A stretch of 64,000 nt of DNA from Corythucha ciliata (lineage: Eukaryota > Arthropoda > Insecta > Hemiptera > Tingidae). A program made the position numbers and the translations under genes. The notes under the pieces were generated by a model. It ran no database searches. It worked only from the letters and a program-made list of their open reading frames with translations, and was not told where the DNA came from. The number at the start of each line of letters is the position of its first letter. Position 1 is the stretch's first letter. Shown here piece by piece: positions 35,201 to 45,480 of this stretch. The stretch spans positions 45,613,253 through 45,677,252 of the forward strand of contig CM075939.1 in the NCBI GenBank assembly GCA_038030265.1, read 5' to 3'.

Positions 35201-35246
35201 TAATTTGTAATTAATTACTCAAAAAGCTGTAATTTGCCCACCCCTG
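32242..35246. mobile_element. 3.0-kb hAT-like element with perfect 8-bp TSD
   Basis: Ends CAGGGCTGGGCAGTAATTG and, inverted, CAGGGGTGGGCAAATTAC. Both flanks read TTCGTGGG (32234-32241 and 35247-35254), the 8-bp TSD expected for hAT. Both ends carry TAATTG/CAATTA repeats over about 200 bp. The interior (about 32740-34850) is array A, alignable along its length to the interior of 10067-13068 (for example actttagcagcaaagta then gcgatgtttctt in both). Length 3005 bp, no transposase. Confidence 0.88.
32740..34850 (+). repeat. Array A inside the second hAT-like element
   Basis: Degenerate 30-bp units. A sub-block (about 33490-33790) is repeated with high identity at 34265-34560 (aattggcgtttgactcaat ... 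tccacaactttatatctg), so part of the array duplicated more recently. Confidence 0.8.
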
Positions 35247-35338
35247 TTCGTGGGATAGTTTTCATTTTATCGGCCGAAAAAGTCATTTTCCGTGGACTAA
35301 TATGAGACAATGTGTGGTGAAAACGTCAGTTTCCTCTA

Positions 35339-35567
35339 AAGCTATGTCTCCACTTGTGCCCTTTCGTCTTCCTCTTTCAATTCAACACGCCTTTTCAACT
35401 TTCGCTTCAACTTTCAATCACTCATGCATCTAAGCTGTACACGCAATTTCTGATAACCTTCCAGCTTTTTGAGGCATGCAATAGCGCATTCTTAACGTTC
35501 AACACACCGTGCGCTATGAGACATGCCTCTGACGCATGCGAAAAGGCACAATTGGAGACATAGCTTG
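35339..35567. mobile_element. MITE with AGCTATGTCTCCACTTGTGCC ends
   Basis: Left agctatgtctccacttgtgcc, right ggcacaattggagacatagct, inverted copies about 20 bp long, total about 226 bp. No clear TSD was found. Confidence 0.7.
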
Positions 35568-36199
35568 TCGGTATGTTATGAGCCGCCATTTTTTGACAGG
35601 CAGTTCATTTTCTGGGTCAAATTCACTGTTTAATAGATGAATAAGTCAGTTCTTGAGGGGTCAATAAATCTCGGTACTTGTGCTGTTGTACTATTGTAAT
35701 CAAACCTGTTTTATGAACATGTTAAACCTGTGTTCATAAATATGAGCCTAATTCCCGGAGAAAACTGTCATTCCTAGTAGGAAAAAAAAGGGATATTTTC
35801 GAATCCGGCGTCGGAAGTCACCGAAAGTTCGCTTGGAAATGACAAAGTTGCATTTATTAAGAAAAGCAAGTTATGTATGTGAAAAAAAAAAAAAAAAAAT
35901 AGGAGCTGAACGTAATAAGTAAAAAAGGAATTTAGTGAGCCTAATATCGTAACTGTACTAACAATAATAATGAATGAGCGCATGTTGGAAACTAATTCCT
36001 GGAGCGTTTGAGTGCAAAGGAAGGGGATAAGCTGAGAAGGCGTTCGAGTGACCCCTCCCGTACACACCACCATGACTACCCTGGCCTTGGGGCGGCTATT
36101 CTTTTTGATGTCGCATTTTTCTCTTTCGGACGATGTTTCTGGACCAAAAAAAAAAAAAAAATACATTTCGTATTCAAGATTTTACGCTGCTTCGTGGCA

Positions 36200-37775
36200 T
36201 TATCCAGTTTTCTCCAAAAATATATTTTTTTAAATTTTGAATTCAACATTTCCGGGCTAGAGTAATTTTAAAAATCAGCGACCCAATTTCCTTGAAATTG
36301 TTGGCATCAATGAGTAGGAATCAATTTACAAAAACAAAATCGGTCAATTTTTGCGACCGTGAGAAGTAGAATCGTTTGGCGAGCGCAGTGGCGCGATCTC
36401 TTGACACAGAAACTCACTAGAGGCCTTTGGACTTAAGCCGATACACCGTTGATCCTTGTTTTACTAATTTACGCTTTTCGAGTGAATTTACTCCAAAAGA
36501 TTGTTACCATGACTACACAAAAGCTCCAGATCTGTCACGAAAAAGCGACAATCAGACCGACGGCCGACCGACGTCATGCCAAAAACTACTCTTTTTCACA
36601 ATATATGAAGAAAAAGCCAAACACCCGTCGACGTCCTCAATTACTATATTACGTACACAGCCTACGTTTCGCCTACGGTACTAGCATCCTCAGGGCAAAG
36701 TCCGAAACTTTAAAAGGCTACATGCATCTCGAAAAGAGACGTCTCATTCTAGACACTCATGATGAATAAAAATGAGAGACCTGTTAATTAATTAAAACCA
36801 CTTTTAAAACCATTTAAATACGTACAAAATCCAAGAAATTGAACCCCCAACCCCCGTTAACGAAAAAAAAGAAGAGAAAAAAAAAAAAAAAAAAACTTTT
36901 TCACTAATTTGAAAACTTTTTTTTATATTTCTGAGATTACGGATCACGATTTTCAAGTCAGTTCGAAATCCATTTTTATCATGAACTTACTTACTTTCCC
37001 TACGGGAAGATTAAAGTAAGAACAAAAAGTTCGCGAAAAGAGGTTTGTGTCCTTCCGCCCCCCCCCCACCGCCCCTTAACTTGAGGAGTCATGGCGAGAT
37101 GAATACGCGCTTAAGCCATTTAACTGTTATATTTTCCTCCAAAAACAAGCAAATATTATCGGTCATTATTACAAACCCGTCGTTACAGGGGGGAGGTGGG
37201 TGTTAAAACGAACTTGACTTACGAGGCGAGTACATTCTATCCCGGAGTGAATAAGTCTTGAAGGTCATCTCTCCCACAATTCCCCGGATGTGATTCACTG
37301 TCAAAACGTTTTCTTTTTTTTTCCACTTTTGTCGAAGTCCCGAGGGCAGGGAAACTTTTGGAACTCAACAATTGAAAATAGAACGCTGTTACACGTTGCC
37401 TTCATTCGTACCCCCTTCTCCTTTTAGTATTTTACGAGTAGGTAATCATTTTTTTTTTTTCATTTTAATTAAACTCCGACCGAATCAGCATAATTGCGAT
37501 CGGAATTATTCCCAGTGCTTTATGGGAATGTCCCAAATTTTTAAAGCGTTCGAAAAATACTGTTACAATCATGGAATGGATTACGAAAATTTGAAAGTCT
37601 ACTTTCTTTACTCAGAGAGTCCCGCCCGAAGCTTCTGAAAGAGTTGACAGGGGGGGGGGGTTGTTTTTAATATATTTGTCTATAATGCCCTCTTGACGCG
37701 TTGTTTTTTCCACATAATTAGAGCCGTTAAACCCTGAATTCAACTAATGAGCGACGAGATTAATCACACTATTTC
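36200..37775. other. Intergenic, no gene seen
   Basis: AT-rich with poly-A and poly-G runs. The ORFs at 36427-36769 and 37372-37638 lack any family feature or splice support. Confidence 0.5.
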
Positions 37776-37782
37776 GATCTCC

Positions 37783-37815
37783 TATATAATAGGAGGGAGT
37801 TATAGTCTTTTCACA
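37783..37815 (+). promoter_or_regulatory. TATA box of the Gly-rich gene at 37868
   Basis: TATATAAT at 37783-37790 within a short palindrome (cctatataatagg). A start near the A of TTCACAA at 37813 would give a 5' UTR of about 55 nt. Confidence 0.55.
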
Positions 37816-37867
37816 ATTGTCAACCGTGCGTAGCCCCTCTTCCACTTAACGTTTCACGCAGCCAAAA

Positions 37868-38378
37868 ATGTCGTCGACGATTCGCGCTCTTCTCTTTCTT
37901 CTCGTCTCATCCGCTGTGGCGTTCGCCACCCCAAGTAGGTTTTTATTCTCTTGAGGCCCGTTTACAAGCTCTATGTTTACGTTCTGTGGAGTCTATGCAG
38001 CCAAACAAATGTATTCCCTCGAAAAATGAAGCATTTTGATAAGTTGCATAGACATCACACAACGCAAACATAGAGCTTGTGAACGGGCCTTTTCTTATTT
38101 TGTTAATTTAACCGATTTTGCACGGTCGTAATTCACTTTTTCTTTTCTGTTTTTAAATAGTCGGCTTCGGTGCCGGCTTAGGCTACTCCGGCGGTGTTGG
38201 CCTCGGCATTAACTCCGGTTTTGGAGGCGGTTTCGGAGGCGGGTACCGTCAGCCCTACTTGGGTGGCGGTTTCGGAGGCGTGGGCGGAGGCTATCAGGGT
38301 GGCTACCAGACGGGTTACCAAGCTGGCTATCAACAAGGCGGTTACGCTGGCGCTGGTCTGGGCGGTGGTTTCTTTTGA
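37868..38378 (+). CDS. Secreted Gly/Tyr-rich cuticle-like protein, two exons
   Basis: Exons 37868-37934 and 38161-38378, phase 1 junction (CCAA|GTAGGT, TTAAATAG|TCGGC), product about 95 residues. Residues 1-20 are a signal peptide (MSSTIRALLFLLVSSAVAFA). The mature chain is almost only Gly, Tyr, Gln, Phe and Leu, with GFGGGF and GGYQ/TGYQ/AGYQ repeats, and ends GGGFF. Gly/Tyr-rich low-complexity chains of this kind are typical of arthropod structural cuticle proteins and of some Gly-rich antimicrobial peptides; a cuticle role is the better guess. The 226-nt intron holds a complete small MITE. The codon-level repeat is perfect enough that the frame is beyond doubt. Confidence 0.85.
37955..38089. 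mobile_element. Intronic MITE, GGCCCGTTTACAAGCTC ends
   Basis: Left ggcccgtttacaagctctatg and right, inverted, ggcccgttcacaagctctatg; complementarity continues for about 45 bp per arm. Total about 135 bp, filling more than half of the intron of the Gly-rich gene. Confidence 0.8.
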
Positions 38379-38399
38379 AAATGAAAAAAAATGAAAATT

Positions 38400-39000
38400 C
38401 CATAAAAAGCTCTGCAGATTTTCTTTAAACTCATCGAAATGTCCAATTAAAAACAACTTCTTTAAACCAGACTTTTTTCTGTAACTCAATCCAGACGATC
38501 AAATTTACTTTCAATACAGAAGTGCAGCCGCTAGCCGGTAGCGGTGGGAGGAGTTTTTCCAACCAAGTACATAGTTCCTCTGACCAAACAACGGCCCCCT
38601 CCCCGACCCTTCCACACGACCATTAGACTGTTGATTGCTGACAGAAAATGCAAATTTAAATTTAACCAAACAGTCTGGTTTTCCATTAAAAAATTTGACA
38701 AAACCATCCCTGAAATTTGATGCTCACTGCAATTTAACCAGGAAATTAGCCAGAACATTCGGTTATAAAATTACTCATTTTACAAGATATTTGGTTTTGC
38801 TTCTCAATAACACACATGGGCCGGAAACTGTTAAATATACCACCGAAATTTGTTATTTGGCCATGTAACCGCCCAAGGGACCAATTTCGAACATGAAAAA
38901 ACCGCTATTTTGGCTGAAACATTGTAGTAAGTGGTATATTAATGTTTTAAAGGCAAATGTTTGCTGGATATAGCTTATCCCTCGGAGTACGACTCCCATA
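38400..39000. other. Intergenic, nothing recognised
   Basis: No supported ORF. AATTAAA-type sequence near 38445 could serve as poly(A) signal for the gene ending at 38378. Confidence 0.45.
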
Positions 39001-39003
39001 GGC

Positions 39004-39076
39004 GTCTCCGTGGCGCAAATGGCAGCGTGCTGGACTGGTAATCCAGAGGTTGCGGGTTCAAATCCCGCCGGGGAGC
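39004..39076 (+). tRNA. tRNA-Thr(GGT)-like gene, possibly a SINE head
   Basis: Folds as a full cloverleaf: acceptor GTCTCCG/CGGGGAG (one G-G mismatch at pair 1-72 and one G-U), D stem GCGC/GCGT, anticodon arm CTGGA-CTGGTAA-TCCAG with anticodon GGT, five-base variable loop, T arm GCGGG-TTCAAAT-CCCGC. A box (TGGCGCAAATGG) and B box (GGTTCAAATCC) are good, no intron, and a TTTTTT terminator follows at about 39079. The mismatch at the acceptor end, and the fact that its 3' half plus downstream DNA recur at 13205-13385, favour a tRNA-derived SINE over a plain tRNA gene. Confidence 0.75.
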
Positions 39077-39165
39077 CATTTTTTCTCGAAACTCGAATCG
39101 TGTTGGGCTATGCCCTTCCATCGTCGTCCGGATAATATCAGTCTAATTAATTTATTAATGCAAAT
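39004..39165 (+). repeat. Candidate tRNA-derived SINE
   Basis: The tRNA-like head is followed by ctcgaatcgtgttgggct, cgtcgtccggataatatcag and taattaatttattaatg. The same blocks, in order, occur in the palindrome at 13205-13385. This suggests a repeat unit with tRNA head and about 90-bp body. Confidence 0.55.
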
Positions 39166-39653
39166 GTTTGCCTTGAATTAGCAACACCAATCTTAAAATC
39201 AAAGATTAAAACTGGCAGGATTTCGAACTTTCCCGCTTGAAATTGACGTCACTATATTGTAAAAAGAACTAGAGGAAAATGTTTCCTTTGTTGTTTTTAA
39301 AAATATTTAACGTTATTTTGTGGCTAGTTTAAAGCCTCTGTTTACAATGTTGTGACGTCACATCCCTCTTTCTTTATTTTTTCATTTTTCTGCATAGGAG
39401 TGGGGTAAAAAAAGTTTTAACGTGTTTTCTCGTGATCATTTCATCCTAATAACTCATTTTCCACGCATTTCAATCCCCGCCCCCCCCCGGAAAATGTTTC
39501 ATTGAGTGATCCATGGCTTGGTGTGAAGTACACTAATCACTGGTGAAACTACACCTTCAAGCGTTAAATTATGGAGTTTTATCAATCTTATAGCCATGAA
39601 GTTAGCTCCTAAAATCGCGAATTGGCGTTCTCTCTGAGAGCTTTTTTTCTTTA

Positions 39654-39853
39654 GGTCGGTTGTTCACTGGAAGCGTTTTCGAGAAGCGCTACAACGAGCG
39701 TACAACCCAAAACCACAAATTGAATGGGACATCGTCCACTGCAGGCTCAGCAGCAGTTAATTCAATTTATGTCTTTTTCTATGTATGCTCGATGTCGCTC
39801 GTCATAGCGCGTTGTAGCGCCGCTTGAAAACGCTTCCATTGCGACGACCGGCC
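39654..39853. mobile_element. 200-bp Harbinger-like MITE, TTA target duplication
   Basis: Ends GGTCGGTTGTTCACTGGAAGCG and inverted GGCCGGTCGTCGCAATGGAAGCG. Flanked by TTA at 39651-39653 and 39854-39856. TWA target duplications and GG-start ends fit PIF/Harbinger. Confidence 0.75.
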
Positions 39854-40785
39854 TTAATTTAGGCGCCAATTAGCGTTTTTCTCTATTTCAGCAACGAATA
39901 AGCGATTTTTATAAAATGTTGGCAATGAATTCGACTTAACCACGAATTGGATCTTTGTTTCCACTCGAATCATCGTTATATCTTAATTTTCGCAGCGATT
40001 CAGGCGATTTCATTTCATATGTAGCAACCAACTAAGCGTATTATTGCCTCAACTTCACTAGTGAATTAGCGTTGCCTTCGTAATTTAGAGCTACGAATTA
40101 ACACTTGTTCGTAAGTTCAGCAGCGAATTTGCGACTTGTTCAAATTTATCCATGATTTCGCATTTTTCCTCCGTTCTAGCAGCGAATTATAGCGCATTTT
40201 CTCAATTTTAGCTCCAAATTATTGCTTTCTATAAATTAAGCCGCTGTTAGCTTTTTAAAAATGTTAGCTGCGAAGGTGCCCCAGAAATCGTGAATTTACG
40301 TTTTCTCAATTTTAGCAGTTAATAAGCTATTTTTTTTTCATTTTAGCAACGATTTAGAGCTCTACCCCAATTTTAGCAGTGGATTCGGGATTTTTCTCAA
40401 TTTTAGCAGCGATTGGCGATTTGTTCTCAATTCGAGCAGTGAATTATTAGCGATGTATTCATATTTAGCTATACGAATTAGAGGTTTCTCTCAATTTCAG
40501 CAGCGAATTAGAGCTTTTTCTTCATTTTAGCAGCGAGTTCGAGCTCTACCCAAATTTTAGCAGTGGGTTTGGGATTTTTCTCAATTTTAGCAGTGATTGG
40601 CGATTTATTCGAATAATAGCAACAATTTAGCGTATTTAATCTTTTTTAGCCGTGAATTAACGATTTTCCTCAATTTTAGACACTAAGTTGCCCCCAGAAA
40701 TCGTGAATTGGGGTTTTCTCAATTTTAGCTTTGAACGATGAGTAACGAATTATATGTAGATGTTTCCAAATTTAGTAGCGAATTA

Positions 40786-41659
40786 GGGCCGTATTCATAG
40801 TCGTCACTCAGGCTGAGCATTTGCTTCATTAAGCGACTTCAAACCGGTCGTTTTAATTAGTGATTCATCTGTTATGAGTCGTAATCAACGATATATAAAC
40901 CTGGATTACTCTCTACGGACTGGAGAGGCGTGGAGGGGGCAGGTTGTCCTCTGCTAAACAATCGCCCAGTCCCATTCCTTGTGAAGTTAAGGCAACACGG
41001 TACTTATTTTGAAACTCCACCCCTCTTATCCACTTGGGAACTTAACTGATGGCTATTCTTTATCAGCAGTGATGAGCAATCCAGTTCTTTTATAATTATG
41101 TATATCGTTGGTCATAATAAGTGAATACGCCGCAAAAGTTTGACGTCACGGTTACCAGTTTCGACTCACAACAAACAGTATCGCTTAGCAACATTGAAAA
41201 ATGCATTGTGGGTTCATTTTGTTCTTTTTTTTTTTTGCAATTTGTGAGATTCAACGACAATTAGTGCAATCAGACGTATTAATGAAGAATGGACGTCAAT
41301 CTTTCTCAGCCACAATAGTCGGATCTTGAAAATACTGGTTTCCCAGCATTTTTCACTTCCAAAGTGTTGGAATCCTATCACCCGGAGAGGAGCCCGTGGT
41401 AAAGCCTTTATTTACGCAATTGATTGATCTATGATTGATTCCCCAGCTACGAAGTGTTACCAAATAATTTCCGTAATAAATACATAATGAATACATTTAT
41501 AACACAAGAATTTGTCCACAACCCTTCCCCGTTCCAGTATTATTCTTACTTTGAGTGGTGGTAGGGGGGTTTGTTATAAGTCGGGATAACCACAAAAAAA
41601 GCGAACCTACCTTTTGCATCGTATTGACTCAGCCTGAGTGACGACTATGAATGCGGGCC
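40786..41659. mobile_element. 874-bp Harbinger-like non-autonomous element, TTA target duplication
   Basis: Ends GGGCCGTATTCATAGTCGTC and inverted GGGCCCGCATTCATAGTCGTC-like, about 30 bp each (CACTCAGGCTGAG inner part matches exactly). TTA at 40783-40785 and 41660-41662. Removing the element rejoins the array monomer gcgaattagtgatttttt, which proves an insertion into the array. No transposase ORF inside. Confidence 0.85.
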
Positions 41660-41999
41660 TTAGTGATTTTTTTACATAAGGCAATTGAATTAGCGTTTTT
41701 TCTTAACTTCAGCTCCGAATTAACGTTTTTTTTTTTTATTAATTTTGGCTTTGAATGATGAGTGTTTTTTCTCAATTCTAGCAGCGAATTAGCAATTTTT
41801 TTTTTCAATTTTAGCAGTGAATGAGCACTTTTTATCTTTTTTAGCAGTGAATTAGAGATGTACCTGTAACGAATTAGCGTTTTTCTGCATTTAGACGTGG
41901 ACTAACGCTTTTTCTTAATTTTAGCCCCGAATTAGCGCTTTTCCTCAATTTTCAAACCACCAATAGCCCTAATCACAAAAACGCTCACACAACAAGACG

Positions 42000-42680
42000 T
42001 TCTAACTTCAAAATGAACTGAGCACAGAAGCTCCAACTACAAAACACTCAAACCACAGAAAGCTCCGAGCCAAACTCTAACCTCGAGAAAAACTGAAAAA
42101 AGGCTACAACACTCCTCAGAAATTTTGACAGCCCCTACACAAGAGTATAAAAAAATGAATGAGCGATGTAATTTGTTGTCCTTCGGATTGATGAGAACAT
42201 AAATGCCATGTTGGTGAATATTGCTGAAGATTGGTTTCAGATTGGCCTCACCGATTTTCGATTTTCACCGCTTTCAGATTAGCCCTTTGGTCCAAATAAT
42301 CCAGGTTGGCCCTTGTGATTAAATAGTGCAGTTTAGCCTTTTGAGCGTTCGGGTGTCGATATGGACATAAGTACCCCCCCCCCCCCAATTACAAACCATA
42401 TGAGTATGTACAATACATACTATATGTATATTTTGTATATCTCCGGGCGATAAGCATTGGCTATCTGGCAACCCTAGGTGCAATTTGTCTCAACCTGGCC
42501 TCAGCGGGAAGCTGAGCGGGAGCTCATGGGGAATGCAAAACTTGATAAAAATGAATAGTTCGATGTATATTTTGATGATAAAAATACTCAGACAAAATAT
42601 TTTCGGTGTTTTGTGTGTCACTGAAGCATTCTGCGTGGAAACAACGAACGTTGAATCAAAGTGTGATGAGCGTCACGTTG
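42000..42680. other. Intergenic / 3' flank of troponin C
   Basis: No gene recognised. The plus-strand ORFs at 42485-43070 are shadows over the troponin C exons. Confidence 0.5.
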
Positions 42681-42687
42681 AAAAAGT

Positions 42688-43408
42688 TTATTCTCCCGTC
42701 ATCATTTCCATGAATTCTGAAACCAAAAAACAAAACCGTTCGATTCGTATATTTGTTTTCCCCGTATCCACCCGAAGCCTTAAAACAAACCGTCAAAATC
42801 AACAGTTCCAGAGCCGTCTGTATCAATTTCCGAGATGATATCGTCCAAATCGTCGGATGTAAGCTTATCGTCGAGGGCGGCCAGAATCTCTCTCAAAGTG
42901 GAAGTCGTTATGTATCCATTGCCTTTGACAAAGTTTATGCTCATTCAAGTTGGGCCCTCTCGGTTTTTTTAAAAATACATTGTACATTTATACCTTCTTT
43001 GTCATATAGTCGAAAAGCTGCCTTTAACTCTTCCTGCACTGCTTCGGCGTCGTCTTCATCGACAAAATGACTGGCAATCTCCAGAAAACCGTCAAAATTG
43101 ATTCTTCCCGAACCTTAATCACCGTGAATTTTTAATGAATTTCAATGGTTTACAAAAAGAATTGCCTTTAGTACCTTCGTAGTCGACTCGTGATATCAAC
43201 CTCTCTAAAGTTTCCTCTTCCACGAGGTGTCCCATTGTGTTTAAAATTGTCTCAATTTTCATCGTGTCAATGTAGCCACTTTTCGTTGAGTCGAACATTT
43301 GAAATGCTTTCCTCAACACTAAAAAAAGTTCGTTATTAAAACGTAAAATAAACTGTTAAACTACATATTTTCCAGCATCTTACTGTTCATTTTTTGCTCG
43401 TCTTCATC
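42688..43408 (-). CDS. TpnC4: Troponin C, TpnC4-type (exons 2-6; first exon elsewhere)
   Basis: Minus-strand exons 43384-43408, 43175-43318, 42994-43113, 42791-42922, 42688-42716; all phases join (0,1,1,1,1) to a TAA at 42688. About 150 residues: EF-hand calcium sensor of the muscle thin filament. EF1 loop starts DSTKSGYID and ends in K, EF2 is [14 protein letters not shown]3 [14 protein letters not shown]4 [12 protein letters not shown]. Only EF4 has the full set of ligands including Glu at position 12. Fragments [13 protein letters not shown] and the end FMEMMTGE fit the insect TpnC4 (F1) isoform, which binds one calcium and serves stretch-activated flight muscle in flies and Lethocerus. 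The last intron (42717-42790) splits Asp-Glu near the end; reading through it would give a false early stop. The ATG must lie in an upstream exon, as in other insect TpnC genes. Confidence 0.88.
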
Positions 43409-43409
43409 C

Positions 43410-45480
43410 TGAAAAACAAAATATATAGAAAGAGTTTATAATTATTTCAAAGACCACTTCCCTCTTCCGCATCCTCGAAATTCTATTGGTTTATAAAAAA
43501 TGAAGGAAAAACTTCTTGTTTGCATTGTTTTATTTACATAAAAAAGAGAGCTTCCTGGCTCCGCTAATTAAATTTTCTATTTAACCCCCTTGGGGGGTTT
43601 ATTATCCTCTGAATTCCACCCCACTGCCACCCAACAACCGTTGTTCCTTTTAATTATGCTCAATCAACTGAAATTAACACTCGAACCACAGTTTTCATCC
43701 TGAGGCGAAAATGAGCTCCGTGAAAAGCGATCGACTTTCTAAGCGATTTTAAAACAAAGTTTTGCCAAGTTTTCAAGAAACTATAGTAAAAGGATTGCTG
43801 GGCTTCTTATAGAATTCGAATGTAGAAGTTCGAGCTGTACAATTCTTTCACGTTTAGAGTGCCGATATGCACGATGATCCAATGAACAAAAGGGGAAGTA
43901 GGTCAAGGAGGGTTACCCTCCACTGGCGCAAAGTGGGTGTGCGGACTCGAAACGTGGCTCGACATTGTGTGTTCCCCTTAAAACTTTACCATCCCCCTGC
44001 TGTAACGCGTGTGTTTGATGTACTACGAGGTTGATGGCAACGATCAACTTAAAAAAAGACATGAATACGAGCGTTAATTGGTCATATTTGATCGAAACTT
44101 TTTCATATTCATCCAAAAATGCAAAATCTCAGTGAATTTTGGTCACTACTCGGTGTAAAAACTGGAAAATTGTACCGCACCGCCACTTTTCGCATGTTAA
44201 CAGGCTCGTTTCTGGGCTAAACGGTTCACTGTCCTTTTAGAACGAGATAGTTAGCGTCTAAAGCGAAAATCTCGAGTTTGGAGACTCACCCTCCACGCTG
44301 GGATGAGCCACCCTCCCTCCCACTCACTCATCACGAAATCATTTTTAAGGGAGCGAATTCTACCAAATTTGGTATTGGAAGAGCCGTGAACTCCCGAAAA
44401 TTGGTTTCAGAATAGGCAAGACCGCAGAATTGGGTGTTTTGACGAAATTGCTTTCTTAACCAGCGAAACCCACGAAATTGGTGTTTTAGGGGTCGAAATC
44501 AGCGAAATTGCTTTTTTTTTTTTTTTTTATTGAGAAAACCAGCGCTCTCTCCCCCCGCCCCGGACCAAAAAAATATGTTGCGTGGCCTTAGTACGTTGTT
44601 CGTTCAACTTCAGTTTTAAAATCCGTCTCGATTTCGAATAAGCCCAGGGGTTAAGACATGGTTACGATGGTGATAATTTTTCAACAATTTTAAGGTCCCT
44701 CAACAGGATTATGAGTCCCTCAAACAGTTCGATTGACGAGTCGAAGCCGGCCACGGCCAAAACGCCCCTAAACGCCCGTCAACGGCTCTAAAAGTGTCCG
44801 TGGACCGGAACCGTCGCGTCGTTCCTTGTCACTGGTTTTGGTCGATATTCAACGACGCCCGACATCCATAGTAACCCTTGATGATTTACTAATCCGCGGC
44901 TAAAATGTAGAAAAAAGCTGCACTGTTCCTTGGGGCAAGTCAGCGGTCGAAATTCCGCCAATTCACAGCAATGGAGGAAAAAGGCTTGCTGGCGGATAAA
45001 ATTGGGAAATATAGAGACCATTATTCGCATCTGAATTTGACGAAACACACACATTCGTGGTTTGGCGATCCTGCGCCCTGGCCAAAATTATGAAAATACG
45101 CAAACACTCGGTTTATAGAGATCTTTTTACGGCTAAAAATGAGAAAAACGGGTCGTTCACGGTAGAAATGAAGGCAAAAAAAAAATCCGAGTTGACTTAA
45201 TGTTTGTGATCTTCAAGAATAAATTGATTAAAATAGCTCCATTGTTGCTGAAATTAAGAAAAAACGCGAAGGAACTTCTCTGTCCACCCCCCTCCCTTGA
45301 GATAAACTCCGGATCAGCGCCCGCCTCGCTCGTATGCATGTGAGGAGTGAGCTCTTGGCATTCCTAGTGAGCGACATTGCTTTTCTACAGGGAGCAAAAC
45401 CCAATTTGAAACGATTAGCTCTTCTCAGCTTCACCGAGGGGCATCTGCCCCCGCCCTAGTGGTGATGTCCGTGATTTCGT
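43410..45480. other. Probable first intron of troponin C, left part
   Basis: No supported gene. D-type monomers occur at 44380-44560 and an A fragment with landmark cttggggcaagtcagcgg (reverse) at about 44930. Confidence 0.45.

Larger units (their letters stand above)
29427..36196. mobile_element. 6.7-kb structure bounded by about 200-bp inverted repeats
   Basis: Left arm 29427-29622 and right arm 35987-36196 are inverted copies, clearly alignable, with a 13-nt extra block in the right arm. Shared landmarks: ggtccagaaacatcgtccg, gcgacatcaaaaagaatag, catggtggtgtgtac. The interior has unique AT-rich DNA, a short tandem duplication at 30779-30905, a hAT-like element (32242-35246) and a small TIR element (35339-35567). 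No transposase is seen. It may be a foldback element or two unrelated opposed copies. Confidence 0.6.
39570..42000 (+). repeat. Array A, interrupted by two MITEs
   Basis: 30-bp A units from 39570 to about 40785 and again 41660-41960, with landmark monomers at 40275 (GGTGCCCCAGAAATCGTG) and 40690. The insertions at 39654-39853 and 40786-41659 divide it. Confidence 0.75.

Noticed and set aside
42485..43070. Plus-strand ORFs of 117 and 105 codons
   Set aside because: They are shadows of the minus-strand troponin C exons.
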